A DNA stretch of 64,000 nucleotides from Pseudomonas sp. MYb327 (GTDB taxonomy: Bacteria > Pseudomonadota > Gammaproteobacteria > Pseudomonadales > Pseudomonadaceae): positions 1,750,001 to 1,814,000 of the forward strand of contig NZ_CP159258.1 of the NCBI RefSeq assembly GCF_040438925.1, written 5' to 3'. The notes below the pieces were generated by a model, which ran no database searches, had not been told where the DNA came from, and saw nothing but the letters and a program-made list of their open reading frames with translations. The first letter of the stretch is position 1. Each line of letters opens with the position of its first letter. A program made the position numbers and the translations under genes. This document shows, piece after piece, positions 34,507 to 42,966 of the stretch.

Positions 34507-35532
34507 TTACTGTTGCTCGGTTGTGGCGGCGTCGAAGGGGTAAATCCGGCGCCATTCGGCGGCCATGTCGACGACGGTCCAGCCACGTTTGTTTGCTTCA
34601 TCGAGGGCCTTGTCCAGGCGGCCGATCTGGGATTGGCGGTCATAGGCCCATTCGCGTTTGGCGTCGGTGTGGTGCACCAGCCCCATGAATCGTTTGCCCG
34701 GCCCGGCGGCGGTCCACTGCAGCATCTGCAGGTCACCGTCGGAGTTGCCAAACGCGAGAATTGGCCGACGCCCGATCACGGCATCGATGCTCACCGGTTT
34801 GCCGGGGCCGTCATCGTTATGGGCCAGTTTTGGCGTGCGCAGGATCGATGCCTTGCCATCCTTGTATTCGAACGAGGTGACAAATGTGGTGCCGATCACT
34901 TGCTCGGGCGGAATCCCGTAGACCTTTTCGGCGAAGGCGCGCATGAAGCCGGTGTCGCCACCGGAGACGATATAGGTCTTGAAGTTCTGGCTGCGCAGGT
35001 AATCGAGCATTTCCAGCATCGGCTGGAAAATCATCTCGGTGTACGGCTTGCCGGTTTTCGGATGGCGGGCCTGGGTCAGCCAGGTCTTGGCGTAGTCGTC
35101 GAAGGCTTCGGTGGTCATTCCAGTGTGAGTGGCACCGAAGATTTTCATCATGCCTTCGAGGCCGCTGGCGGCCAGGGCCTTGTGATCATTTTCCAGCACG
35201 GCCTGGAACGGCTGGGTGGTTTTCCATTCCGGGTGCTGTGGCGCGGTGCGCTTGACCTCTTCCAGGGCAAACAGCAGTTCGAAGTACATCGGCTGCTCGC
35301 TCCACAAGGTGCCGTCGTTATCGAAAACGGCGATACGGTCCTCGGGTTTGACGAAGTCCTTGCTGCTTTGATCAGTCACGGTCTGGACGAATTCGATGAT
35401 GCTCTTTTTGGACGGGCCTTCGTTCCAGGAAGGCAATGGCTCGGCAGCCTGAACCAGCAATGGCAGGCTTAGGGCCAACGCAACTAGCAGCTTTAACCCG
35501 TGGAGCTGGCGGTGTGTTATCGGATTCGTCAT
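34507..35532 (-). CDS. Exported HAD-family phosphatase (phosphoserine phosphatase-like)
   Basis: Signal peptide [30 protein letters not shown], then a HAD domain. Motif I is FDNDGT with nucleophile D71 and acid D73. The motif II region is VSGGD at 189-193 and motif III/IV is GNSDGD at 262-267. It should hydrolyse a phosphate monoester in the periplasm; substrate unknown. The gene starts 4 bp inside the end of batD-2, so it is translationally coupled to the second MoxR operon, which argues that it belongs to that system. Confidence 0.88.
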   Translation of the reverse strand: MTNPITHRQLHGLKLLVALALSLPLLVQAAEPLPSWNEGPSKKSIIEFVQTVTDQSSKDFVKPEDRIAVFDNDGTLWSEQPMYFELLFALEEVKRTAPQHPEWKTTQPFQAVLENDHKALAASGLEGMMKIFGATHTGMTTEAFDDYAKTWLTQARHPKTGKPYTEMIFQPMLEMLDYLRSQNFKTYIVSGGDTGFMRAFAEKVYGIPPEQVIGTTFVTSFEYKDGKASILRTPKLAHNDDGPGKPVSIDAVIGRRPILAFGNSDGDLQMLQWTAAGPGKRFMGLVHHTDAKREWAYDRQSQIGRLDKALDEANKRGWTVVDMAAEWRRIYPFDAATTEQQ

Positions 35533-36956
35533 GTGAAATCCTTCTCGTGAACGGGGTTGAGTGGTCGCAGTGCGGGAGCGACGGATTCTTTGTTCTGTTC
35601 GGCCTGACTATGCAGCGTAGTCAAGGATTTCTTGAATTGGTGCAGCGCCTGATCTTTAGTCGGCTCACGGCCATAGCACGCCCGCAGAAACGCTTGCAGA
35701 CGCGGGCCGAGACCGGTGAGCATCAAGCCTTTGCGGCGGCGCCGGGTCCACAGGTACAGGGCACTCAGTTGTGGCGGTTTACCATTGAGTTGCGGCGGGA
35801 TTTGCTGCCAGGCGTATTCGGCAGATGCCAACCAGGCGTTGTGCCGGGCTTGACGTCGGGCCTTCCAGCCGACGTACGCGCGCTGGGCATACGGACGCCC
35901 GAACCAGGCAATCAATGCCACGCCCGCCAGCAGCGCGAGCAGGCCGAAGGTAAAACCCGAGAGGTGCAAACGATGGCTCTGGCCGAGTTTTTTCAAGTCT
36001 TCGGTGATCGAAAACACCGGTTTGTAAGCGCTGTTGGCGGCGGCGTCGAAGCTCACGGCCGGGACTTGCGCGGAGCGGGTCTGCCGGCTGCTGGCATCCC
36101 ACCATTTCAGTTCAATGGCCGGCAGGGTGTAGTGGCCTTCGGTGTCGATGCGGTAGGTCACGCTGTCGATACGCTGGCCGCCGGTGAAGTTGCCGCGCCC
36201 GTCGTCGAGACTGGTGACTTGCGGGTTTTTCGGGTATCGGCTGAGGCCGGCGACATCGCCCAGGGACGGCGTCGGCAGTGACATCGCCAAGGCACCGTCG
36301 GCTTGCAGCGTCAGTTGCCGGGTGAGGCTGTCGCCAACTTTCAACGGGGTGGAAGAGTTGATGATCTTCTGGCTGAACCGCAGCCCTTGAGCGACCAGTA
36401 CCGGCTCTCCGGCCTGAAACCCTGGCGGTTGCGTCGCCGTGAAGTGCATCGGTTGGCTTTGCGCACTGAGCTCGGCGGTGGCCTGGCCCGGTGTGACCCG
36501 CACCGTCAGCGGCGCAACATCGTAAGCCTGGGCCACGTTTGGAGTGATTAAGTAGGTGTAGCGCATGCCGTTGAACGATTTGCCGTCAATTGTCTGGTTC
36601 AAGTGTTCGGCGTGGCCGTCCGGCGGCATCACCAGTGTGCCGGGGAGTTTGAGGTCGGGCAGGGTGGGGGCGCTGGTGAACCAGGTGTCGGTGAGGACAT
36701 CCAGTTGTAATTCGACAATGCTGCCGACCATGGCGGTGTCGGCGGGTAGCAGAGTGGCGTGGACGCGTAGCTCGGGTTCGGCGGCGAAGGCAGTTGTGCT
36801 GATCAGGGCGATGAGCACAGCGCCGAGTTTTGTGGTGTATGGGCGGACGTTATCGCTGGCAAGCCAGCTCCTGCAGAGGGTTTGCAGTGCACACAGATCA
36901 ACTGTAGGAGCTGGCTTGCCAGCGATCAAGGCGACTCGGTCTCTCAGGCTGATCAT
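35529..36956 (-). CDS. BatD-family membrane protein (copy 2) with a REP-derived N-terminal extension
   Basis: The 475-residue product has the BatD layout: periplasmic Ig-like region, one transmembrane helix (about 405-423) and a cytoplasmic tail. ATG 36956 forms an ATGA overlap with the previous gene, as at every junction in this operon. The first 36 codons include an in-frame REP element (36851-36926), so the hydrophobic signal core ([16 protein letters not shown], residues 44-59) is pushed about 36 residues from the start. No good internal start lies between the repeat and the signal core. Export efficiency may be altered, or translation may begin at an unseen non-ATG start. Paralogue of batD-1. 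Confidence 0.82.
   Translation of the reverse strand: MISLRDRVALIAGKPAPTVDLCALQTLCRSWLASDNVRPYTTKLGAVLIALISTTAFAAEPELRVHATLLPADTAMVGSIVELQLDVLTDTWFTSAPTLPDLKLPGTLVMPPDGHAEHLNQTIDGKSFNGMRYTYLITPNVAQAYDVAPLTVRVTPGQATAELSAQSQPMHFTATQPPGFQAGEPVLVAQGLRFSQKIINSSTPLKVGDSLTRQLTLQADGALAMSLPTPSLGDVAGLSRYPKNPQVTSLDDGRGNFTGGQRIDSVTYRIDTEGHYTLPAIELKWWDASSRQTRSAQVPAVSFDAAANSAYKPVFSITEDLKKLGQSHRLHLSGFTFGLLALLAGVALIAWFGRPYAQRAYVGWKARRQARHNAWLASAEYAWQQIPPQLNGKPPQLSALYLWTRRRRKGLMLTGLGPRLQAFLRACYGREPTKDQALHQFKKSLTTLHSQAEQNKESVAPALRPLNPVHEKDFT
36851..36926. repeat. REP/BIME inverted repeat inside the batD-2 reading frame
   Basis: Left arm TATCGCTGGCAAGCCAGCTC from 36851 and complement CTGTAGGAGCTGGCTTGCCA to 36926: a nearly intact member of the main REP family. 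Read on the minus strand it encodes about 25 residues (including GKPAPT and CRSWLASD) without a stop codon. It lies entirely inside batD-2 codons 10-36. Confidence 0.9.
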
Positions 36957-38533
36957 GGCTTCGCCCCCACCTGATCCTGCAAACTGAACTTCTGTTTCAA
37001 GAATTTCGCCGGCGATGTCGTCAGGTTTTGCAACCACTGCGCATCTGACGCCGCCTGTTCGGTTTGCACCTGTTTGCTCTGGCCTTTGCCGGGTGCCTTG
37101 TCCATCTTGATTTCGTCGGGTTTGACCTCAGGGGCGTTTTTCTCTGCGTCTTCGGTGTCTTTTTGCAAGGCAATCGCCAAGGCCAGGTTGGCCGTGGCTT
37201 CAGGAAATTGCGGTTGTAATTTCAGCGCCTGGGTGTAGGCCGCGATGGCCTCGTCGAACTTGAAGCGGCGCACATAAATATTGCCCAGATAGAAATAGGC
37301 CTGCGGTGTTTGCAGGCGCGCGAAGCTGGCCAGGGCCAGGTCGAAATCGGAGGCGTTGTAGGCGGCGATGCCTTTCCAGTACGGGTCGACGAAATGTTCG
37401 GCAGCCTGCGGGAAATGCTCGTGCTCGAAGGCCCAGCGACCTTGCTGGTCCGGAGTGAAAAACGCATCTGTAAGAGCGTTGGCCTGTGCCGGTGCCGGTT
37501 GCAAGCCAATGCCGAGGGCCAGTAAAACACCGGCCATCCAATTCACGCTCCAGCCCTTGCGCACGCTGAAGAACGCGAGCAACAACAGCGGCCAGCACAA
37601 CCAGTAACCGGCATCCTTCCAGTGCAATTCACGCTGTTCTTCGCTGGCACTCTGGAAATGCTGCTGGGCATGCAGTTCGACCCAATCCAGATCGTCGCCA
37701 TTGAGCGTCAGGCTGCCCAGCGGCGCATCCGTGGCTGAGGCGAGTTGCTTGAGCGCTGCCTGATCAAAACTGCCGAGTGCCGGGCGACCCGTGCTGTCGG
37801 TGCGTGGCTGGCCGTTGGCATCATGGATGATCCCACCGTCTTCGCTGCCGACTGCAAGGATCAGCACCTGCAGCGCGCTGTTGGCAAGTTGTTTGTCCAG
37901 ACCCGCCAGTGCCGAAGTGTCGGCGCCGTCGGTAATCAGTAACAGCGTGCCTGGGGTTTTTTCCGCTACCAGCAAGCGTTTGGCTTGATCGATGACGGCT
38001 CCGACGTTTTTCCCCGGTTTGCCGATCAGGTCGGTGCTCAGTGCTTGAATAAAGGTGTCGAGCAAGGCCGGATCGTCGGTCGGCGGCAATACCAGATGCG
38101 CGCTGCCGGCATAGGCGATAAGCGCGTTGCGCGCACCGGCGCGACGCTGGATCAGGTCGTGCAGTTTGTGTTTCGCCGCTTCCAGGCGAGTCGGTTGTGC
38201 GTCGTTGGCGTCCATGGACGGCGACAGGTCAACCGCGATAATCAGCGGCGCACGGTTTTCCAGAAAGTCCGGTCGATCCTGTTCCCAGGTGGGACCGGCG
38301 GCAGCTATCGCACCGAGCATTAACAGTGCGCAAACCAGGTGCACCGGGCGCAGCCATTGCTGGTCTTGCGGGGTGATCAACAAGTGCGGCAGCAAGTGCT
38401 CGGCGATGTTGCCGCGCAAACGCCGTTGCAAGTCGCGACTACGGCGCCACAGCAGTGGCAGCAGCGCGGCGAAGGGCAGCAGCAACAGCCAGAGTGGCCG
38501 CAAGAAGTGGAAGTCACTGAGGTTGATGTCCAT
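36953..38533 (-). CDS. BatB/BatC-type VWA-TPR membrane protein (copy 2)
   Basis: 526 residues: two N-terminal hydrophobic helices, a VWA domain with an intact MIDAS motif D102-L-S104-P-S106, a further hydrophobic stretch (about 320-350), and TPR repeats followed by a Lys/Gln-rich C-terminus. The start at 38533 follows the previous stop by 1 bp; the longer open frame is a shadow. The MIDAS retained here is lost in the operon-1 paralogue, which implies different partner binding. Confidence 0.88.
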   Translation of the reverse strand: MDINLSDFHFLRPLWLLLLPFAALLPLLWRRSRDLQRRLRGNIAEHLLPHLLITPQDQQWLRPVHLVCALLMLGAIAAAGPTWEQDRPDFLENRAPLIIAVDLSPSMDANDAQPTRLEAAKHKLHDLIQRRAGARNALIAYAGSAHLVLPPTDDPALLDTFIQALSTDLIGKPGKNVGAVIDQAKRLLVAEKTPGTLLLITDGADTSALAGLDKQLANSALQVLILAVGSEDGGIIHDANGQPRTDSTGRPALGSFDQAALKQLASATDAPLGSLTLNGDDLDWVELHAQQHFQSASEEQRELHWKDAGYWLCWPLLLLAFFSVRKGWSVNWMAGVLLALGIGLQPAPAQANALTDAFFTPDQQGRWAFEHEHFPQAAEHFVDPYWKGIAAYNASDFDLALASFARLQTPQAYFYLGNIYVRRFKFDEAIAAYTQALKLQPQFPEATANLALAIALQKDTEDAEKNAPEVKPDEIKMDKAPGKGQSKQVQTEQAASDAQWLQNLTTSPAKFLKQKFSLQDQVGAKP

Positions 38534-38534
38534 T

Positions 38535-39527
38535 TCAGGCCTCCTGCCGTTGACGCGCAATGGACAGGCGTGGGCCCAGCATGGCGCCCAGGTGATAAAG
38601 CGCGAGCAGGGCAATCGCCGCCCCGAGTGGCCACCAAAACAAATCGCGTTTAGGTTGATGGCTGAGGGTTTTCACCTGATGCGGGGTGAGTTGGTCGAGG
38701 GTGCTGTAGACCTGGTCGAGCGCGTTGCGGTCTTCGGCGCGGAAGAATTTGCCACCGGTCGCCGTGGCGATCTGCTGCAAGCCCTGCAAATTGACCTTGG
38801 CTTCGCCGGAGGCGTCAGGGTCGCCGATGCCGATGGTGTGAATTACCACGCCTTTGGCCGCCGCCATTTCCGCCGCGTGATCCGGGGTGATGGCGCTGCT
38901 GGTGTCATTGCCGTCGGTGAGCAGGATCACGACTTTTTCCTGTTCATGGGCCTGGTCGAGCAATTTCAGACTCAGGCCGATGGCATCGCCAATCGCGGTA
39001 TTAGGGCCGGCCATGCCGATCCCGGTGTCGTCCAGCAACAGCGACAGGCTGGCGTGATCGAGGGTCAGCGGCGCTTGCGGATACGCGCCGCTGCCGAACA
39101 CGATCAGGCCGAGGCGATCTTCTTTGCGCTTGTCGATGAAACCGTGCACGACTTCCTTGACCGCAGCCAGGCGATTGATCTTCTCGCCGTTGGCGTCGGT
39201 GAAATCGGTGGTTTCCATGGACTGGGAAATGTCGATGGCGAGCATCAGGTCGCGTACAGGTTGCTGGCGTTCAATGGGTTTTTCCACGTACACCGGCCGG
39301 GCAGCCGCCAGCAGCAACAGCGCCCATAGCAGCAGATTCAGCACTAGTTGCCAGTGGTTGGTGCGGGTGCCGGCCTGACTCGGCGCCTGGCCGACCGCGC
39401 GGCTCATGGCCGCGAAAAACGGCACACGCACCGCGCTGCGCGCTTCACGGTAATCGGGCAGGTAGCGATAACCGAGCCACGGCAAGGGCAGCAGCAGTAA
39501 CAGCCAGGGGTAATCAAGCTGCCACAT
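38535..39527 (-). CDS. BatA-type VWA membrane protein (copy 2)
   Basis: 330 residues with hydrophobic helices near 5-20 and 60-77, a VWA domain with MIDAS D99-I-S101-Q-S103-M and the ATGGKFFRAED segment, and a C-terminal transmembrane helix (WWPLGAAIALLALYHLG). Start ATG 39527 lies 14 bp inside the end of the DUF4381 gene. Paralogue of 11522-12601. Confidence 0.88.
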   Translation of the reverse strand: MWQLDYPWLLLLLPLPWLGYRYLPDYREARSAVRVPFFAAMSRAVGQAPSQAGTRTNHWQLVLNLLLWALLLLAAARPVYVEKPIERQQPVRDLMLAIDISQSMETTDFTDANGEKINRLAAVKEVVHGFIDKRKEDRLGLIVFGSGAYPQAPLTLDHASLSLLLDDTGIGMAGPNTAIGDAIGLSLKLLDQAHEQEKVVILLTDGNDTSSAITPDHAAEMAAAKGVVIHTIGIGDPDASGEAKVNLQGLQQIATATGGKFFRAEDRNALDQVYSTLDQLTPHQVKTLSHQPKRDLFWWPLGAAIALLALYHLGAMLGPRLSIARQRQEA

Positions 39528-40089
39528 GATGACGCTCCACCCAGGTTTTGCAGGTGTCGAACAGCTGCTGGCGCTGTTCGTTCGGCAGGGCGCGCAGCAC
39601 TGCATCAGGCGCGTAGGCGAGTTGCGACAGTTGCTGGCTGAAGTTGGCGGGCAGGGGCTCTTTACTGTGCCGCTGCAAAAAAGCCTGCCAATCGCCGTTC
39701 CCAAGCGCACCGGGATCTTGTAGGCGCTGGCTTACCAGCGATGAGGGCCGCCAGAACACCGCATGCCTCAAGGGCCCTGTCACTGGCAATCCAGCTCCTA
39801 CAGGAGATGTGATCAGCATGGAGATTGCGGTGCGTTTGAGCAATTCAGGAAGTTCGCGCAACGCATTCAAATCATCACTGCGCTTTTGCAACTGTGCCAA
39901 CCGCACCAGCGCTTCACGCCGATAACGATCACGCCGCCATTGCCAGTACCGCCGTGCGCTCAGCAATAAAACCCCAATGACAAGTACCGCCAACAACACC
40001 CACCATCCCCAAGTCTGCGGCGCATAACTGACCGGCGCGGGGAGGGCGATTTCCTTGAGTTGCTCGATGCTCGGCACGTTCGGGTTCAT
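39514..40089 (-). CDS. DUF4381 small membrane protein (copy 2) with an internal repeat insertion
   Basis: Start ATG 40089 overlaps the DUF58 gene by 4 bp; the longer frame is a shadow. Residues 27-45 form the transmembrane helix, followed by a basic segment and the DUF4381 domain with GDWQAFLQRH. At residues about 95-126 the frame runs through a degenerate REP element (39718-39803), adding roughly 30 residues (191 total against 164 in copy 1). The insertion falls exactly between LLKR and the GxxWxxFL block conserved in both copies. Probably still functional, since the frame is intact and the flanks are conserved. Confidence 0.82.
   Translation of the reverse strand: MNPNVPSIEQLKEIALPAPVSYAPQTWGWWVLLAVLVIGVLLLSARRYWQWRRDRYRREALVRLAQLQKRSDDLNALRELPELLKRTAISMLITSPVGAGLPVTGPLRHAVFWRPSSLVSQRLQDPGALGNGDWQAFLQRHSKEPLPANFSQQLSQLAYAPDAVLRALPNEQRQQLFDTCKTWVERHHVAA
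39718..39803. repeat. Degenerate REP/BIME inverted repeat inside the DUF4381-2 reading frame
   Basis: Left arm TGTAGGCGCTGGCTTACCAG (from about 39719) and right arm CACTGGCAATCCAGCTCCTA (to about 39802) are recognisable copies of the main REP family with several substitutions in each arm. The middle is about 35 bases. It is open in the host frame and more decayed than the batD-2 copy, which suggests an older insertion. Confidence 0.85.
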
Positions 40090-41021
40090 CGCCGCGCTCC
40101 CGCTCGCTTGCCCAGTTCGGCGCGCAGTTGTTCGTGCGCTTCGACGGCGGTGCTGAACATCATCAACGGCACCTGACTGCGGCGTAGCAACGTCGCCACG
40201 TCCTTGAGCCGGCCACTGAGAAAATCGCCCAAGGGCTGATGCACCTGGCGCCGTTCCACCGCCAGTTCCACCTGTAGCTGGCCCTGGGTGATCAGTAGGC
40301 GGCCATTCTTGGGCAGGTTCAGTGCCAACGGGTCGTAGACTTGCATGGCGATCACATCGTTGTGCGCCGCCAGTTGCCGCATCAGCTGCAAGGTCCGCTC
40401 GCCGGCACCGGCAAAGTCGCTGACGATGCAGATCAAATGATCGTGCCCGGCCACGGCCAGGCAATGCTGCAAGACCTTGTCGAGCTGGTCTTCGCCTTCG
40501 GCGTCCGGGTTGGCGGCGTTGAGTTCCTGATTCTGTTGAGCGATGCGGCTGCACAACGCTTCGATCCGTTTGCGACTGCGCAGCGGGGCGATGCTGTCGA
40601 TGCGCTGGTCGTTGAATACCAAACCACCGACGCGGTCCCCGGCGTTGAACACCATCCACGCCGCCAGGGCGCCGAGTTCGGCGGCGACCGCGGATTTGAA
40701 GCTGCGTTGCGAGCCGAAAAACATCGACATGCGCTGGTCCACGAGGATCAACGCCGGGCGGTCGCGCTCTTCAGTGAAGGTGCGCACCACCGGTTTACCG
40801 GTGCGCAGCGATGCGCGCCAGTCGAGGTGGCGCAAATCGTCTCCCGGCTGATAGCGGCGCAATTCATCGAAATTCAAGCCACGGCCCCGCAGTCGCGAAG
40901 CATGGTTGCCGGCGAGAATGCTGCCTTGGGGTTGGCGAGCCGCAAAACTCAGGTCGCGCGCCTTGAACTCCAGGGCCATCAACTGCGCCAGGGAGACATA
41001 GACCAGCCCGTCAATGGTCAT
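40086..41021 (-). CDS. DUF58 protein of the MoxR operon (copy 2)
   Basis: 311 residues with the DUF58 core block RGRGLNFDELRRYQPGDDLR then LDWRASLRTGK, as in copy 1 but clearly diverged elsewhere. It starts 4 bp inside the end of moxR-2. Soluble; the presumed adaptor between MoxR and the membrane VWA proteins. Confidence 0.9.
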   Translation of the reverse strand: MTIDGLVYVSLAQLMALEFKARDLSFAARQPQGSILAGNHASRLRGRGLNFDELRRYQPGDDLRHLDWRASLRTGKPVVRTFTEERDRPALILVDQRMSMFFGSQRSFKSAVAAELGALAAWMVFNAGDRVGGLVFNDQRIDSIAPLRSRKRIEALCSRIAQQNQELNAANPDAEGEDQLDKVLQHCLAVAGHDHLICIVSDFAGAGERTLQLMRQLAAHNDVIAMQVYDPLALNLPKNGRLLITQGQLQVELAVERRQVHQPLGDFLSGRLKDVATLLRRSQVPLMMFSTAVEAHEQLRAELGKRAGARR

Positions 41022-41998
41022 GCGGGGATCGCCACTTTATCGAGCAACCGGTCGAGCACCTGATCGGCCGTCACACCGTCGGCCACCGCGTCGTAGCTCA
41101 GTTGCAGTCGATGGCGCAACACCGGGTGCACCACGGCACGCACGTTGTCCGGGGACACAAAATCCTGGCCCTGCAACCAGGCGTCGGCGCGGGCACAACG
41201 ATCCAGGCCGATGCCGCCGCGCGGACTGGCGCCAATGTTGATCCAGCGACCGAGGTCGGCGTCGTAATCGGCCGGATGGCGAGTGGCATTGATGATGTCG
41301 ATCAGGTAACGGTCGATGGCCGGGGACACATGCACCGCACTGACTTCCCGGCGCGCGGCGAAGATCACGTCTTGAGACAGCTCGAAGCCTTGCACGGCAG
41401 CGGTTTTGGCGCCGAGGGCCTGTTCTTCTTCACGCAACAGGCGCAGTACCTGGCTTTCGTTTTCCGCGCTCGGGTAATCCAGCAGCACTTTCATCAGGAA
41501 GCGGTCCATCTGCGCTTCCGGCAATGGATAGGTGCCTTCCTGTTCGATAGGGTTTTGGGTCGCAACCACGATGAACAGCTCTGGCAGCGCATGGCTGTTG
41601 CCGGCCACGGTGATCTGCCGTTCTTCCATGGCTTCCAGCAGGGCAGCCTGAACCTTGGCCGGGGCGCGGTTGATTTCGTCGGCCAGGATCAGGTTGCCGA
41701 ACAGAGGCCCCGGCTGGAAGCGGATCTCGTTTTTGCCCTCGACCTGATGCAGCACTTCGGCGCCGGTGATGTCGGACGGCAACAAGTCTGGAGTGAACTG
41801 GATACGGCTCATCTTCGCGTCCAGGTGTTTGGCCAGCGCCTTGACCGTGCGGGTCTTGGCCAGCCCCGGCAGACTTTCCAGCAGCAAATGCCCGTTGGCC
41901 AGCAGGCCGAGCAGGATTTGCCGGATCACTTGATCCTGACCGAGCACGGCTTCGGCGATGCTGGCTTGCAGGGCGTTGAGGTCGTTGAGTGCGGTCAT
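41018..41998 (-). CDS. MoxR-family AAA+ ATPase (copy 2)
   Basis: 326 residues with Walker A ESLPGLAKT, Walker B LADEINRAP and ATQNPIEQEG. It is the ATPase of the second MoxR/Bat operon and starts 8 bp after the upstream porin-like gene, so it is embedded in a longer transcription unit rather than leading it. That arrangement links this copy to the exported proteins around it. Paralogue of 14035-14994. Confidence 0.95.
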   Translation of the reverse strand: MTALNDLNALQASIAEAVLGQDQVIRQILLGLLANGHLLLESLPGLAKTRTVKALAKHLDAKMSRIQFTPDLLPSDITGAEVLHQVEGKNEIRFQPGPLFGNLILADEINRAPAKVQAALLEAMEERQITVAGNSHALPELFIVVATQNPIEQEGTYPLPEAQMDRFLMKVLLDYPSAENESQVLRLLREEEQALGAKTAAVQGFELSQDVIFAARREVSAVHVSPAIDRYLIDIINATRHPADYDADLGRWINIGASPRGGIGLDRCARADAWLQGQDFVSPDNVRAVVHPVLRHRLQLSYDAVADGVTADQVLDRLLDKVAIPA

Positions 41999-42006
41999 GG
42001 TTACTC

Positions 42007-42954
42007 CTAGAAAAACGCCAGGGTCATGTTGGCGGCGATGCCGTTGCCTTCGGGCCGGTTCTTGGTGTCGAACTCCGGCACCCAGCGCAGACTGAAATTG
42101 GCTTGGGCATCGGCGAACTTGCCGGTCCAGCCAATCACCGGGCCAGCACCGACCGAACGCCCGCGAAAGCCGCTGTTTGCGCCCGACCCGGAGTCATCGT
42201 TGATCTGCTGGATGTAACCCGCCGCCATACCGGCAGCCCAGCCATTTCCGAAACCGTGGGTCCACAGCAAATCGAGGGTGAACAGATCGCCGTTCTGGTA
42301 ATCCGTCTCATCGTTCTCGGTGTAGAACTCCAGCCCGCTGTCCAGGGTGAACTCGCCGCCCTTGCCGTCGAGATGGGTGAAGGCCACGGTGGGCATGAAG
42401 GTGTAAGTGTTCTGCCCGGCATTGGCCAGGCGATTGACGTTGTAGGCGCCGGTAGGCACGTAGATCGGCAGCGAGAACGAGATGTGGTTGACCTCGTCGA
42501 AGTGATAGCCGGCGGCGATTGGCGTCACCAGCATGTCGGCGAACTGGGTGGCGTGGTCGTCGGTGCCCAGTGTTCGGCCACGGGGACCGGTGATGCTCGC
42601 AGTGACGTCGGTGTATTGCACCGGCACGCCGATGGCCGAAGCGTAGTTCCAGCGACCCTTGCCGGTGTCCCAGACATGGGTGAAGTCGGCCATGGTGTAG
42701 GAGACCTTCATATCCAGATCGGTACTGATTGCGCCGCCTATCGGTATCTGAGAGTTGCCCTTTAGATCACCGTCGTACCAGATGCTGGTCAGGGACATCA
42801 CCCAGCCCGGTTCCGGCGGCACGATCCCGGCGTTGGAAAACACTTGTTGCCCGGTGATTGGCCGGCCAACGCCACCTTCGACTGCCAGCACTAGCGGACT
42901 ACTGCCGACCAGGCACAGCGCCAACAACGGGCGCACTACGAAAGGCTTGATCAT
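42007..42954 (-). CDS. Outer-membrane beta-barrel protein of the phenol-degradation MetA-pathway/COG4313 type
   Basis: 315 residues: signal peptide (ending VLAVEGG or slightly before), then alternating amphipathic strands rich in Gly and aromatic residues, ending with ...NMTLAFF, a typical terminal-Phe barrel signature. Members of this family are thought to move hydrophobic or aromatic substrates across the outer membrane. It follows the DUF1254 gene by 12 bp and precedes moxR-2 by 8 bp in the same orientation. Substrate unknown. Confidence 0.8.
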   Translation of the reverse strand: MIKPFVVRPLLALCLVGSSPLVLAVEGGVGRPITGQQVFSNAGIVPPEPGWVMSLTSIWYDGDLKGNSQIPIGGAISTDLDMKVSYTMADFTHVWDTGKGRWNYASAIGVPVQYTDVTASITGPRGRTLGTDDHATQFADMLVTPIAAGYHFDEVNHISFSLPIYVPTGAYNVNRLANAGQNTYTFMPTVAFTHLDGKGGEFTLDSGLEFYTENDETDYQNGDLFTLDLLWTHGFGNGWAAGMAAGYIQQINDDSGSGANSGFRGRSVGAGPVIGWTGKFADAQANFSLRWVPEFDTKNRPEGNGIAANMTLAFF

Positions 42955-42966
42955 GACTTGCTCCGC

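Noticed and set aside
35529..36956. Calling batD-2 a pseudogene because of the REP
   Set aside because: The frame is intact, the start is coupled to the previous gene and the rest of the protein is full length.
36851..39803. REP arms considered as possible CRISPR repeats
   Set aside because: They are inverted rather than direct repeats, irregularly spaced, with no spacers or cas genes.
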